Of a stretch of 64,000 bases of DNA, positions 48,026 through 60,155 are shown in pieces. The notes below the pieces were generated by a model that was given only the letters and a program-made list of their open reading frames with translations, was not told the DNA's origin and made no database searches. The stretch lies in assembly GCF_037038585.1 (NCBI RefSeq), contig NC_092520.1:4209501-4273500 (forward strand), given 5' to 3'. Made by a program: the position numbers and the translations under genes. Position 1 is the stretch's first letter, and each line of letters opens with the position of its first letter. The DNA comes from Patagioenas fasciata. Taxonomy: Eukaryota > Chordata > Aves > Columbiformes > Columbidae.

Positions 48026-49202
48026 CACACTGAGGGTATGGCCGAGCAGCTCTGTTAACAGTTTAAAACTGCTTGACAGTTTAAAACCAAGAAGTGTCCA
48101 GCATGGACAGGAGGTTTCCCCTCCCTGTGCTGCACCTCTTAATGTTTCTCGCTGGCCTGGCATATGGTGTTCGTCCCAGCATGCATTCCTCTTGAATTAT
48201 ATCACGTCTCTGGGAGCTGGAGTGCTCTGTAAAAATATCGTCATTGCAGGAGCCGGCACAAGAACTGGCTGGGGTTGGGGGTCAGATGTGGGAGAGCATT
48301 ATCAAAAGCTGAGGCTACAGGAAAATCTTGCTGGGATCACTTTTAGCTGTCAATAATCGACCAGCTAAGAAATAAGGCCCTGTCTTAGGTGTTTTATGCT
48401 TTAAAAATTTACATCAGCTTGCTGGATTTCTTAGTCTGACACCAGGAGTGGTCAGAGAGGAGGGAGTGGCGTGTACAGCCCTGATGTTGCAGAACAAGCT
48501 GTGATCCATCATTTTTAAATTGATCTTGTGCAAAGGGGGATGCAGGCCTGAAGAACGAGGGTTAATTCTCCCTGTGATTTGGGTAAAGCCTGAGTACTCC
48601 AAGCCTTCCTCCGTGCATCACGATGAGTCCTTGGGCATCAGAGATGATGGAAGGGGCAGGGATATCTGCTTGTAGCTCTACCAAGTCCCTCTACAGCAAA
48701 ATGCATCAGGGTTGGTGTAAAACTAGGTGTAAACCTCTCCCTTTGCTATGCTGAAGGGCTGGTTTCTAAACCTATTCGTGCCAAAATAACCCCTCTGCAA
48801 CGGAGACTTCCCATTCTGGGTTGTGTTGCTGGGTTTACAATAAAGATCCTGCTCAGGCTGAATTGGAAGCAGTTAAGAAAATATTTGTGTTCCTGGCTGG
48901 GATGATGTCTGTGTTACATGCAGCAAGTGCCAGGACAGCAAGACCTCCTGTTCCTGGAAATGCTTACTATTAAAAAGCAGCAGGGGAGGATGGGAAGCAG
49001 CAGGGTCAAAGAATTTGGGGTGGTCACCCCTGGGGTGATGCTGGAGGAGGAGAAAGCCCCGAGTTTCTGCATCCCTCATGGGCATCTTGTTTGATCCCGG
49101 CATCCCAGGCTGCTGGGAACTGGTGTGAGGCTCCTGATGCTCCCGGTTTGAGTGGCCCTGCAGCTGGCATAGCCAGGAGGCAACGGGAGGGACAGGATGC
49201 TC

Positions 49203-49580
49203 ATAAAGTCACAGAATAGTTTGGGTTGGAAGGGACCATCAAAGCTCCCCCAGTGCCACCCCTGCCATGAGCAGGGACATCTTCACCAGCTCAGGTTGCT
49301 CAGAGCCCCGTCCAGCCTGGCCTGGGATGTCTCCAGGGATGGTTCATCCACCACCTCTCTGGACAACCTGGGCCAGGCTCTCATCACCCTCAGAGTCAAA
49401 TATTTCTTCCTCATGGTGGCCTGAATCTCCTTCCTTTAATTCAGAAGCATCAGCCCTTGTCCCATCGCAACAGGCCCTGCTCAAAAGTCTGTCCCCATCT
49501 TTCTTATCAGCCCCTTTTAAGTACAGAAGGGTTGCAATAAGGTCTCCTCAGAGCTTTCTCTTCTCCAGGCTGAACACCCC
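49203..49580 (-). mobile_element. CR1 LINE fragment, group A
   Basis: Begins near AAAGTCACAGAATAGTTTGG, has 'CCTGCTCAAAAGTCTGTCCC', and is truncated after TCCAGGCTGAACACCCC. Confidence 0.93.
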
Positions 49581-51663
49581 AAAAGCAGCAGTTAGTTTCC
49601 CGTATCCCTATACAGCTTTAGGGTTAAGTTGTTGCAGAAACATAGAATCACATCCCCTCTGCTCCCAGGAGCCCCGTGAATCCCGGAGGTGACACGCTGC
49701 ACTGACACCTCCAGAGCTCCAGGGACTTGGTGAATTTAATTTCCTTTCAGGAACGCCTCCTCTGGGCTCAAGCACATCTTGGAATGAGGCTGGTGAGCAA
49801 AACTGCTTTCAAAAGCCATGGGAGACTATTTCCCCCACCCCAAATATAACCACTATTAACCTGGCAGCATCCTCAGCTAAGTAGGGAAGGGGGATTTTTG
49901 TGCAAAACCCTGGTGCTGCTGTGATTTAACTCCTAATTTGCCTGTGCTGGATGGAGGTAGCACTGACTTTTTCCCATTCCAGGTGAAATTTCTGGGAGCT
50001 AGGCTTCTGTTTGCTTCCAAGATGTGGCTTTTTGAGGCATGCAGATCTTGGGGCAGCAGAAATCATCCATATTTCAGCCACAGATGTAAATCAGCTGGAA
50101 CTCACCCTATGGGTTGGCAGAGCTGCCCACACAGGCTTCCTTTTGTCAGAGCCCAAAATACACCGCACCGCACCTTGGTTTCCTCCTTGGGAGGGATGAG
50201 GGATGCTGGGGGAGAGATTGCACAAGTGGAACAAACAATTCGCTGTTTAAACACTAGGATGATAAATTACCCGTGGCCTCTTGCAAAGCAGATGGGATTT
50301 GTGACATTAACAGTTGGAGCAAAGATTATTTTAATAGAGCTCTCCATTTATTTTCTAAAGAAAGGATAATTATTTTTTACTTTAAAGTAAAAATACAGCA
50401 GAGGCTATTTCAGCTGAGCAAGGGATGTCACTTGTTTGAAAACAAACCCATAGTGTGAAGCTATAGAAGGTGCTGGGTTCCCTCTTGATCTATCCCATAT
50501 GTCCTCTCTGCAGCCCGTGTGGTAGACTGGGGGGCTGCTTGGTTTTTGGCTTTGGGGTTATGAAATGTGCCTGATGCTTAACAATTTGGCTTTGCTCTTG
50601 CTCATCTTACCTATCCCATCCCCTGTAATGTCTATGAAAATTTCCCTGAAGGATGGAGAACATCGGTGGGATGCTGGTTAATCTTTGTGGTTTTGGTTCA
50701 GTAGTTTCTCTGTGTCTGGAGCTGAGAAAAGTAAACAGAGATAACTGAGATGTGGGGAAAATGAAGAATGGTGTCTTGTTTTTAATGCCTTGGCCCTTCC
50801 ATCTCTCCACATGCCAAATTGCATGGGGTTTTCTTTGTGAAATTCAAGTCTTGCAAAGACAGGCTTGATGCAGAGCAATGGGGTCTCTATCATATCCAGA
50901 TCTGGGCAGCTCGTGGCAGTTTTGTCCCCTCTTGAAATCACCTGAACAGGGACAGAACTCCCAGCAGAGCAAACAGACCACTGGCTCGAGATCTGCTGGT
51001 CGTGGCCACCTCTTGTGAGCTATGGGGACCTACAGGTCAGAGAGGAGAAATCCCATCCTGAGCCCACCCGTCCCATCACGCCGCCCACCCTGGTCTGCCT
51101 AAAATAAAACCACATCGCTGCATTGAAGGAGGAGAAAAGACTTTTTCTTTCCATCCCCCATTTAGTGCCTATTATATATTATTCTTCCATAGCCTAGTAA
51201 GGTATATTCCTGACACCGCTGGGTTAATTACTTGCTAACGACAATTCCTTTGGTGGTGGGGCTCTTGACTGAATGCAAAGGAGGTGCTTTTACATGCATT
51301 ATTAGGCAGCTTTAAAGGAGAAAGGAATTCACAGAGGTTTGGGGTTTTTTTCCCCCTCATTCCCTGCATTTAAGTCTGATTTTCCCCAGGGAGCGGGGAG
51401 ATGGAGCCAAAAGTGTTCATGCACCTGCAGGGTGATTTTAGCTCCTGTTCAGGCCCTCTGGTGTCCCTTTACATTGAGCCATAAGGGCTAACACCACCGT
51501 TCCAGTGGCTGCATTTTCCCCCATCCCAATGCTTGTATACACTGGCGGGGAAAATAAGGCAAGGAGAAGGAGAAGACTGGGTTGCACGTCCCCTTCTTTA
51601 TATCCTGATGGGTAACTGGGGATGACTCTGCTGTCTAAGCAGCTTTGCATTTCACGCTGATAA

Positions 51664-51974
51664 GGGGGCTGATAAGAAAGATGGGGACAGACTTTTGAGC
51701 AGGGCCTGTTGTGATGGGACAAGGGCTGATGCTTTAAAATTAAAGGAAGGGAGATTCAGGCCAGATATGAGGAAGAAGTATTTGCCCCTGAGGGTGGTGA
51801 GAGCCTGACCCAGGTTGTCCAGAGAGGTGGTGGATGCCCCGTCCCTGGAGACATCCCAGGCCAGGCTGGACGGGGCTCTGAGCAACCTGAGCTGGTGAAG
51901 ATGTCCCTGCTCATGGCAGGGGTGGCACTGGATGGGCTTTGATGGTCCTTTCCAACCCAAGGTATTACATGATC
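51664..51974 (+). mobile_element. CR1 LINE fragment, group A
   Basis: Starts at GGGGCTGATAAGAAAGATGG, includes 'GACTTTTGAGCAGGGCCTGT', and ends in a decayed tail (GTATTACATGATCAC). Has GGATGCCCCGTCC in place of GGATGAACCATCC. Confidence 0.93.
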
Positions 51975-53329
51975 ACCCAAAAGTGACTTGTGCAGTGGCT
52001 CCTGGTGGAAGGCTCCATGAATTTAGATGAGGTGAATTTAGAAGAGCCAAGAGATGGATTCTCATCCTGCCATCACCGACACCTGGAGTAACTCCACTCA
52101 GATCCCTCAAACCCACACAAACAAATGCAGGACCAAACCTATGTAGCAGATACTTGGATTTTCATTAGCCCTCCTCTCCCTAAATCCAAGAAGTCACAAC
52201 CACTGAGTAGAAAACCAGGATCAGTATTTGTAAAGCAAACCCCAAACCAGCTGACAACAAAAAAATAGCAAATTGATCAGAAAGCTCTGCTCCCGTTTGC
52301 ACCAAAACTCCTTTGTGAGGAAGCACTAATTGGTTTAATGAGCTTTACAGAGGGAGTAAACACAGCTCTTTGCTGCATGTGTTTCGGGAACTCTTCTGCA
52401 GGGAAAATCTAGTCTGAAGCAGGCAGAGCAAAAGCCTTGATAAATGTTATTTCTGATGGATTCACATCAAAAATCCCCAGTGACTTTGTCAGCAGCAGTT
52501 TCTCTATCATGTGAGGGGTGTGTGCCTACAAATTAAGGGATTAATAGTCTCTGGCTGGGGGCTGGCTTGAGCCAGTTTTGTGGGATCTGGAGAATGGGCT
52601 GCGATTGCATCTGTGCCGTCATTTGGGCTCAGCCTGGGAGACTCCACACTGGAAAAGCGTAGCTGTTGTTAGTGCTGCACTTCAGTTGATAATTGTTCTT
52701 ATTTTACAGGTTAATTAATGGGAGGGGGAAACAAAACAAGCAAAGAGAAATCTCTGAAGCACTTCTGTTGTTGGAGAAGCAACTAAGGAGCATTCTGTTG
52801 CTCCAAAGCCTCTCAAGAGCCTCAGTCTGGAGGATATATGGTCTCTATCATATCCTATGCAGCTTGCTCTGCTTTCCAGTAATGTTCCCTTTCCCCTGGC
52901 CCCAGTTAGTGATTGCAGCCAAGTGGGCCCTGTGGGCCTTGCTATAAAGACTTTGCTTTTGTCCAGTTGGCTGATGCAAGATCCAGAAGACAATCCCCAA
53001 ATTTCCCTCCTGATGAAATGTAGTTTCTAATCCAACTCCTCCATTCTTCACTAGGACAGCAACTTTTATTCGGGATAGGTGGACTCCAGCCCTTCTTTTT
53101 TTGCCTCTTTCCTTTACAGGTTTCTCTATTTGCTGTTAATCCAGAATTAATTCAGCAGCACATTGGTGAAAAAAAGTGGAAATTATCAGGATCTGTTCAC
53201 CGTGCCTTAGACACTCAGGGATTCATGTCATACCTGATCTGCTCAAATCGTGAGCTGTTATTGAAAAGATGGGTCCTGTTTTCCCTATTCCTCTGTCAGA
53301 GCTGCTAACCCTGCAGCTGGGCAGAGAGC

Positions 53330-54025
53330 CTATTAGGGAGGAGTGTAGGGGAAAGGGACCTGGGGGTCCTGGGGACAGCAGGGTGACCATGAGCCAGCAC
53401 TGGGCCCTTGTGGCCAGGAAGGCCAATGGTACCTGGGGTGGGTTAGAAGGGGGGGGTCAGTAGGTCAGAGAGGTTCTCCTGCCCCTCTGCTCTGCCCTGG
53501 GGAGACCACACCTGGAATATTGTGTCCAGTTGTGGCCCCTCAGTTCCAGAAGGACAGGGAACTGCTGGAGAGAGTCCAGCGCAGGGCAACAAAGATGCTG
53601 AAGGGAGTGGAGCATCTCCCGTGTGAGGAAAGGCTGAGGGAGCTGGGGCTCTGGAGCTGGAGAAGAGGAGACTGAGGGGTGACCTCATTCATGTTTACAG
53701 ATATATAAAGGGTGGGTGTCAGGAGGATGGAGCCAGGCTCTTCTCGGTGACAACCAATGACAGGACAAGGGGTAATGGGTACAAACCGGAACACAAAAGG
53801 TTCCACTTAAATTTGAGAAGAAACTTCTTCATGGTGAGGGTGGCAGAGCCTGGCCCAGGCTGCCCAGGGAGGTTGTGGAGTCTCCTTCTGTGCAGACATT
53901 CAAACCCGCCTGGACACCTTCCTGTGGAACCTCAGCTGGGTGTTCCTGCTCCATGGGGGGATTGCACTGGATGAGCTTTCCAGGTCCCTTCCAGTCCCTG
54001 ACATTCTGGGATTCTGTGATTCTGT
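53330..54025 (+). mobile_element. CR1 LINE fragment, group C, about 700 bases
   Basis: Second-longest CR1 here. 'GACCATGAGCCAGCACTGGG' and 'CACCTGGAATATTGTGTCCA' lie in the 5' part, 'TTCCTGTGGAACCTCAGCTG' in the 3' part, and it ends ATTCTGGGATTCTGTGATTC. Same group as 2860 and 26908. Confidence 0.93.
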
Positions 54026-55181
54026 GGGCAACCTGATTTGCTGGAAAACTGACCCACCAAAAGGGAAAAAGGAAGATTAGGGGTTTTTTTTGTTGAATGA
54101 GTAATCTGAATTGATTAATCCTGGGTGCACGTGGTTGCTGGGTGGGACTCAAGTTTGGAGGATGTAGCCAGGGATGGGGTGGGAAGCAGCAGCCCAAGGA
54201 GAGTGGACAACTGGCCAAGCCATGGTCAAGGAGCATCTCCAAGATTTGGTCTGATCTTAGGTGGGTTTCATCCCCTTTTGGTACAATTTCTTTCTCTTCA
54301 CACCACCCTAGAGACAACCTGGTGTTTCTGCACTTCTTACTTACATACCTTGAGCTTCATCGGGTGTCTTTGGGTCTCCAGGCCTGACTCAAGCTGCATT
54401 TCAGCTGATGTGTTTCCAAATGACACGTACGGGGAGGCCCAGGGGTGCGGCATAAACAAGGGGGCTATTTCCTGACTCCATCAAACAATGAAGTTTCAAA
54501 CATCTCCCCTTTTTATTATTTTGTAATTAGTCCTTGAGTTTTGGCTATAGGGATTTCCAGCTTGGTGGTTGCCAGGGCAACCGGAGGTGGCCTAAGTAGC
54601 ATCCTCTTCATCTCTGCCTTCCTGAGTTGGGGACCAGTCCCCCAGCAATGGGCTTCCATCTAGGGCGGGATGTGTTAGCTCATCTTCCTTGGGTTGGAAC
54701 AAGGTCAAAAAGTCTCAGCTGTGGATCAGGCAAGGCTAGCGAGAAAAGTGTTTAAGGAAGAGAAGAAGGGGAAATCAAGCGTAGTGAGAAGCGTGAATTT
54801 GCAACAGCACCATAACAAAGGTTTCTTCTCTCCCACCCCACTGCCCGATCATCAGCTGAGACCTGCGTTTCCTCTGCAGTCTGGTTTTAAAATCAGATTT
54901 TAATGGGGTTTTTTTGGGCAGGGAAATTCCAGTATGAGGTTTCTGCCCGGGTCCTGCCTCATGGTGGTGCAGGGGATGAGCAGATCAGGGAGGAGACATC
55001 AGGGCATCTGCAGGCTCAGGGAGAGATGTGGGATTTGGGGAGCTTGGTCCAACTTTGGCTCTGTTGCCCATCACTGGGTCTCCTTGGGATTGTCTCAGGA
55101 TAGTTGCCATGCAGAAAGCATGAGGAACATATAAAGACCAGAGCCCTGCAGCCACTCCTGGCACCTGAAACATGGGGGATG

Positions 55182-55404
55182 ATGCTAGACATGAGGAAGA
55201 AATTGTTGTCCCTGAGGGTGGTGAGAGCCTGTCCCAGGTTGCCCAGAGAGGTGGTGGATGAACCATCCCTGGAGACATCCCAGGCCAGGCTGGACGGGGC
55301 TCTGAGCAACCTGAGCTGGTGAAGATGTCCCTGCTCATGGCAAGGGTGGCACTGGGTGAGCTTTAAAGGTCCTTTCCAAGCCCAACTATTCTATGATTCT
55401 ACGA
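55182..55404 (+). mobile_element. CR1 LINE fragment, group A
   Basis: Starts near GCTAGACATGAGGAAGAAAT, has 'GTGGTGGATGAACCATCCCT', and ends ATTCTATGATTCTACGATG. Confidence 0.92.
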
Positions 55405-58244
55405 TGCTGCAGCTCCAGCAGCTCTTGTTGAAATCAGTGGGTACAACAAGCCCCCCAGAGCTGCCAGATGGCCAAAATTTATCCCTGGGATCTCTCTACA
55501 CCACAACAGCCATAGAAATTAAAAGGTCATGGCTGAACCAGCCTGAGAACACACTTTTTTTCTCCCAGTGGCTTTGCCTCCACTAACCCAGGTGATGGGT
55601 CTCGTGGTTTCTGGCCCATGGTGTTTCCTCCAGATGATTCTCCCCAGTGCTGCAAGAGTATAACTCATCTTCCTTTTACGAGGGGATACCTTGGCTTCCT
55701 GCCTTTGTCAACAGAGCAGCTCGTAGGCAGCAGTCCAAAGGCAATTTGATGCAGTTTCAAACGCACGCTGTAGACAGATGAACTGTAAATGCCTGTGGCG
55801 TGTTCCTTTCCCTGTTTCAAAGAGCACTATCGATTGCTCGATGCGATGATGAAGGACGCCTGTACCTGACTAAGCTCTTCGTCAATTATCTGGCAGTGCA
55901 GGAGTATCTTTCTAGGACTGGAAGATGACCAGTACCTTTATTTCTCCTACGTTTTATCAGAGCTATTGGCCAAGTGGCTCGTTAGCCTATGAATGCTTCA
56001 TGCTGCTCCGTAAGGGAGTTTTTAACTGGCAGTAATGGATTGCATCTCATCTGCAAAGCAATTGCAAACCCAGTAAGGAGGAATTTGGGGCAGCGCTGCA
56101 AGGAGGGAAAAGGCAATAGATGCTGTACAAATACTTAAACTGAGCTTTGTGTAATGCCATTTCAGCTGCATAATTTTTCAGGCTTGCTGCTGGCTGGAGC
56201 CATGGACATTGCAGTGGGACCTGTTGTATCTGCCTATTTCTGACAATTGTTTTTGAGGCTGATCTGGAAGGGAATTCCCACATCAAAATGGGTGTGAGCA
56301 GCCTCATAATCAAAGCCCAATATGGGCTTTGATTCTTCTCTCAGTTAAACTAGGACTTGGGAGATTACCCTCTTGCTTTTCTTCAGCAGGAGCCCACCAG
56401 TGTCTCAGTGCTCAGAAAGCCAGGGTCTCACACTGATGTGTCTTTGGACCTGCTGGGGTCTGGTCCAGCTCCCACCAGAGCCAACAGGATGCCATGAGGA
56501 ACTGAGCTGGGCTTTCAAAGGGGATGTTAGGAGGTGTTTTCCCTGTTGAGACATCAAGTGGGAATAACCATTGGGTGGGATTTGGCAGAAGAAATACAAG
56601 TTGACTGAGTTGACGCTTGCTCAGGTACTTCCCTATACATTTAACATCTGGGTTTTTGCTTTTTGAGTTTCCAAAGTGCTCCCCACTGCTGTAATTTCCG
56701 CTGGTGATAATACATTTCAGTGTGTTCCAAATGCAGCTTCATTAAAAAAAACCAAAACCAAGCAGTATTTAGTTTAGGAGGGACTGCAGAAAGGAGCAAA
56801 CTATGGTCTGTCTGCACAGAACCAGAAGGGATCAGCCTTGAGGTCATTAGGAAAGCGACATCTGGAAATGTGTCTGCAGAAAGGGGCTCGACCCCTGTGT
56901 CCCCTCTGCACATGTATGTGTTTTCTCAAGAAACAGTCAAGATAGGCTGGGACTAGGGCTTATCTTACCGATTATCTGTTGTTTCTATGGAATAATGGAC
57001 TCCGGAGGATTGCGTGTTGGCCTTTAGCAATGCTTTGGTTGCAGGCTTTTTGGTCAGAGTCCCAATTTCTGCTGTTTGCAGGAGGTTTGGGAGTTACTGC
57101 CAGACAAGTCGTATCAGTGATCAGGATGATATTTTTGCAACGCTTTCTCCCCTTTGCACTTCTTTTGCACATTGGCAAGCAGTCCCTGGTGGGTCTCCTG
57201 GGAAGGAGAGCAGTGCCAAGAAGACCATGCTGGAAAGGGAGAGAAAGCGATGCCAAGGGGTGGATGAGGGAAGATAAAGTGTGAACTTCTAGGAAATGGT
57301 CTTGGGAAGGTGCAAGGGCTGTGGGGAAGGCGCCTCAACCAGATCAAAGGGTGTGTGAGAAAGACGATACTGCAAGGAAGTTAATAAAAGGCTTTTAAAC
57401 AGCAGTGGGAAAGGTGAGAACAGAGACCAGGGGGACTGAGGTGGGGATGGGAACTTTCATTTAAAGGGGATTTTATTTTTTTTTCTGGCTAAATGAGTGC
57501 TTGGCACGTGAGTCCTGTTTGTCACCAGCAGCTGATGGGTCTGCTTGCCTGGTTTGGTGGGGGTTTTTGTTGCTGGCCTCCTGGAGACCCTGTTTGTAAG
57601 GTAGGAGTCACCCATGACTGTAATTGGAACCAAAGAGGAGAGCCCTTGCTGCCTCTGCTGACCTGCAGGATGCTGTCACGCTCCAGCTCAGGCTCTCCAG
57701 AGATAAGGAGCTGAAGATTTTTTGGCTGGTTGCTGAAATCACACAGCTGCTGTTGCCCACAGTTGTGCAGAGGAGCTGTTGGGATGCGATCTGAAGAGGT
57801 GCAGATCCACTCTCTTCCTCCCTCAACTGTGATGATGGAGGGACAAACAGTTTTGATGGAGAAGGGTCAAACCCAGAGGGGTGGAGAGAGCTCCTTGCTT
57901 GCTGCCATCATTAATCAGAGACAATACTTAACATAATAAGGGAAGACTCCCCAGAGGCTGTATATGAAATAAATTGGCTCTTTCCACTCAATGCCTGGGC
58001 AGGTCCATCACAGCAGAGTCTGGGTTAGACTGAGCAGCCCTTGGTTCTTCTGCTCTGTCAAGTGAGGAGCCAACTGGCTGTTGTCTGTCTTGCCAGCCAC
58101 CAGCCCAAGGACGGTTGGTTTTAGCCACCTGATATAAAGCAATGATCCTACCTACCTAAATGAATCTCAATTTGCATCTGAAGTCTAAGCATGAACTCCA
58201 GACATGCTGTCTGTTTGGGCAGCAGGCAGCTGGCCTTTCATGGA

Positions 58245-58516
58245 CTCATAGAATAGTTTGGGTTGGAAGGGACCTTCTAAGCTCATCCAGTGCCACCCCT
58301 GCCATGAGCAGGGACATCTTCACCAGCTCAGGTTGCTCAGAGCCCCGTCCAGCCTGGCCTGGGATGTCTCCAGGGATGGTTCATCCACCACCTCTCTGGG
58401 CAACCTGGGACAGGGTCTCATCACCCTCATTATAAAAATTTCTTCTTCATGTCCAGTCTGAATCTCCCCTCCTTCAGTTTAAAACCATCACCCCTTGTCC
58501 CATCACAACAGGCCCT
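58245..58516 (-). mobile_element. CR1 LINE fragment, group A
   Basis: Begins CTCATAGAATAGTTTGGGTT and ends at CATCACAACAGGCCCTGCT. It lies about 570 bases upstream of the TSKU splice acceptor. Confidence 0.93.
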
Positions 58517-59058
58517 GCTGTTCTAGCTGTTCATCCTGGCTGATGTTCTGATGATGCTGTTATCTCTGTCACCCATAAGAAGTTTGAACAAATCTCTGGG
58601 TTTTCCTTCCCTATATAATTTCTCCAACCTGTCAGTGCAGGGTTTGAACTCAGCGCTCCCAAAGGTCACAGGGATGCCCTGACATGAAGACCTCTGTGTG
58701 CTGAAGTTTGCCAGGCTGTAAAATGACCCAGGGTTTGAGCTGTCATGTAGCTTTTTCCAGGGCCCAGTCAAAAGGATTCATGTTGGTTAGTTAGATCATG
58801 CTTTAAGGCGGCCTACTGTTCTTACAGCTAATTTCCAGTTATGTCTTTACTTGGTGATATCTGCAAAGATTCTTAACACAATATTCTTTCTCCACTAAGG
58901 TCCCAATGGATTTCATAATGTGAGAGACAAAGGATTTGGGATATCCATGTTATTTAAGGGTATATTTAATCTATCCTTTTGGAAAGACAGAGGAGAAGAC
59001 TGCATGACTCAAACTGTTATACATCTCCAAAGAAGTAATTTCTATGGTAATTATTAAA

Positions 59059-59086
59059 TCTATTTTCTTATCACCTTGTTTTCCAG
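59059..59086 (+). promoter_or_regulatory. TSKU: TSKU coding-exon splice acceptor
   Basis: A pyrimidine-rich stretch runs into TTTTCCAG, with AG at 59085-59086. The ATG follows 10 bases later. This is a textbook acceptor and shows that the 5'UTR is split, with the coding exon beginning at 59087. Confidence 0.85.
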
Positions 59087-59096
59087 GTCAACAACA

Positions 59097-60155
59097 ATGC
59101 AGCTCCTAGCCTGGTTCAATTTGCTGCTTCTCCTCCCTTGTTTTGGTACCACCAAAAGCTGCTTTCCTGGCTGCCACTGTGAAGTGGAAAGCTTCGGTCT
59201 CTTTGACAGCTTTAGCTTGACCAAGGTGGACTGCAGTGGAATAGGCTCACACATTGTTCCCGTCCCAATCCCTCTGGATACCTCCTATTTGGATCTGTCA
59301 TCAAACAAACTGGAAACAATCAACGAATCAATGCTCACTGGCCCTGGATACACCACCTTGGTGAGTCTTGACCTGAGCTACAACAAAATTGCCAAGATTT
59401 CCCCCACAACCTTCTCCAGGCTTCGGTACCTGGAGTCCTTGGATCTGAGTCATAACTCTCTGGAAGTCCTTCCAGAGGACTGTTTCTCCAGTTCTCCTCT
59501 GGGCGACATAGATTTGAGCAATAACAAGCTTTTGGATATATCTATGGACGTTTTTGCTTCAAAAGGTCAAGGAAAACCCCTGAATGTGGATCTATCCTAC
59601 AATATGCTCAGTGCCATCACGAGGCATCATGAAAAGAGCATCCCTAACATCCAGAACTTAAATCTTTCTGGAAACAGGCTAACATCTGTGCCAAACCTCC
59701 AAGGGATTCCTCTCCGATACTTAAATCTTGATGGGAACCCTCTACTCAGAATTGAGAAAGGCGACTTTGTGGGGCTGAAAGATTTGATTCATTTATCCCT
59801 CAGTGGCTTGCACGGATTTGGAGAATTATCTCCTTATTGCTTCAAGGAACTACAAGCCCTCCAAGTTCTGGATTTATCCAGCAATCCCAACCTGAAGTCA
59901 CTGACTGCTGAAGTTATCTTTGGTCTGAATTCCCTACAAGAGCTCAACCTCTCTGGGACAGGTGTGTCATCCTTGCCAAAGACTGCGCTGAAATACCTGC
60001 CTTCCATCAAAAGCATCACCCTGGGGAAGAACATACAGTGTCTTAAGACCATCAAAGAAGGACAGTACCACCGACAAATTGGGCTGACCAAAAAAGAGGT
60101 CCTCAGTTGCCACAACAGCCATGGGTCCGTAGCAGCAGCATCTTACGTTTCGTGA
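59097..60155 (+). CDS. TSKU: Tsukushi, secreted small leucine-rich repeat proteoglycan
   Basis: Seen: a 352-residue frame that starts at the ATG 10 bases after a splice acceptor (A at -3) and ends in TGA. Residues 1-21 are a hydrophobic signal peptide (LLLLLP core). Then comes an N-terminal cysteine cluster of form C-x3-C-x-C-x17-C (C22, C26, C28, C46), and about ten LxxLxLxxN leucine-rich repeats from about residue 60 to 312. A C-terminal cysteine pair (C315, C338) follows, and the protein ends in SYVS. Possible N-glycosylation sites are N76, N189 and N284. There is no transmembrane segment, so it is secreted. Known for the family: TSKU was found in chick as a BMP antagonist acting with Chordin. 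It also modulates TGF-beta, FGF, Delta/Notch and Frizzled signalling and is a liver-secreted factor. A reading from the TTG at 59076 would cross the acceptor and is rejected. The frame is intact. C129 and C248 lie within the repeats. Confidence 0.97.
   Translation: MQLLAWFNLLLLLPCFGTTKSCFPGCHCEVESFGLFDSFSLTKVDCSGIGSHIVPVPIPLDTSYLDLSSNKLETINESMLTGPGYTTLVSLDLSYNKIAKISPTTFSRLRYLESLDLSHNSLEVLPEDCFSSSPLGDIDLSNNKLLDISMDVFASKGQGKPLNVDLSYNMLSAITRHHEKSIPNIQNLNLSGNRLTSVPNLQGIPLRYLNLDGNPLLRIEKGDFVGLKDLIHLSLSGLHGFGELSPYCFKELQALQVLDLSSNPNLKSLTAEVIFGLNSLQELNLSGTGVSSLPKTALKYLPSIKSITLGKNIQCLKTIKEGQYHRQIGLTKKEVLSCHNSHGSVAAASYVS

Larger units (their letters stand above)
41776..59086 (+). other. TSKU: TSKU intron 1 (inferred)
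   Basis: The interval between the candidate donor at 41776 and the acceptor at 59086, about 17.3 kb (about 16.6 kb if the donor is at 42525). It contains the rest of the CpG island, eight CR1 copies (five on +, three on -), an (AT)n run and unique sequence. The unique stretches of more than 300 bases are 43961-45406, 45564-46544, 46679-47552, 48029-49200, 49581-51663, 51975-53329, 54026-55181, 55405-58244 and 58517-59058. I see no coding exon in them. Confidence 0.55.

Noticed and set aside
47573..48058. 161- and 127-residue frames on the two strands
   Set aside because: Both lie inside a CR1 copy, and the same peptides recur in every other group A copy.
59076..59096. TTG start giving seven extra residues before TSKU
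   Set aside because: These bases include the splice acceptor polypyrimidine tract and AG, so they are intronic in part. ATG 59097 begins the signal peptide.
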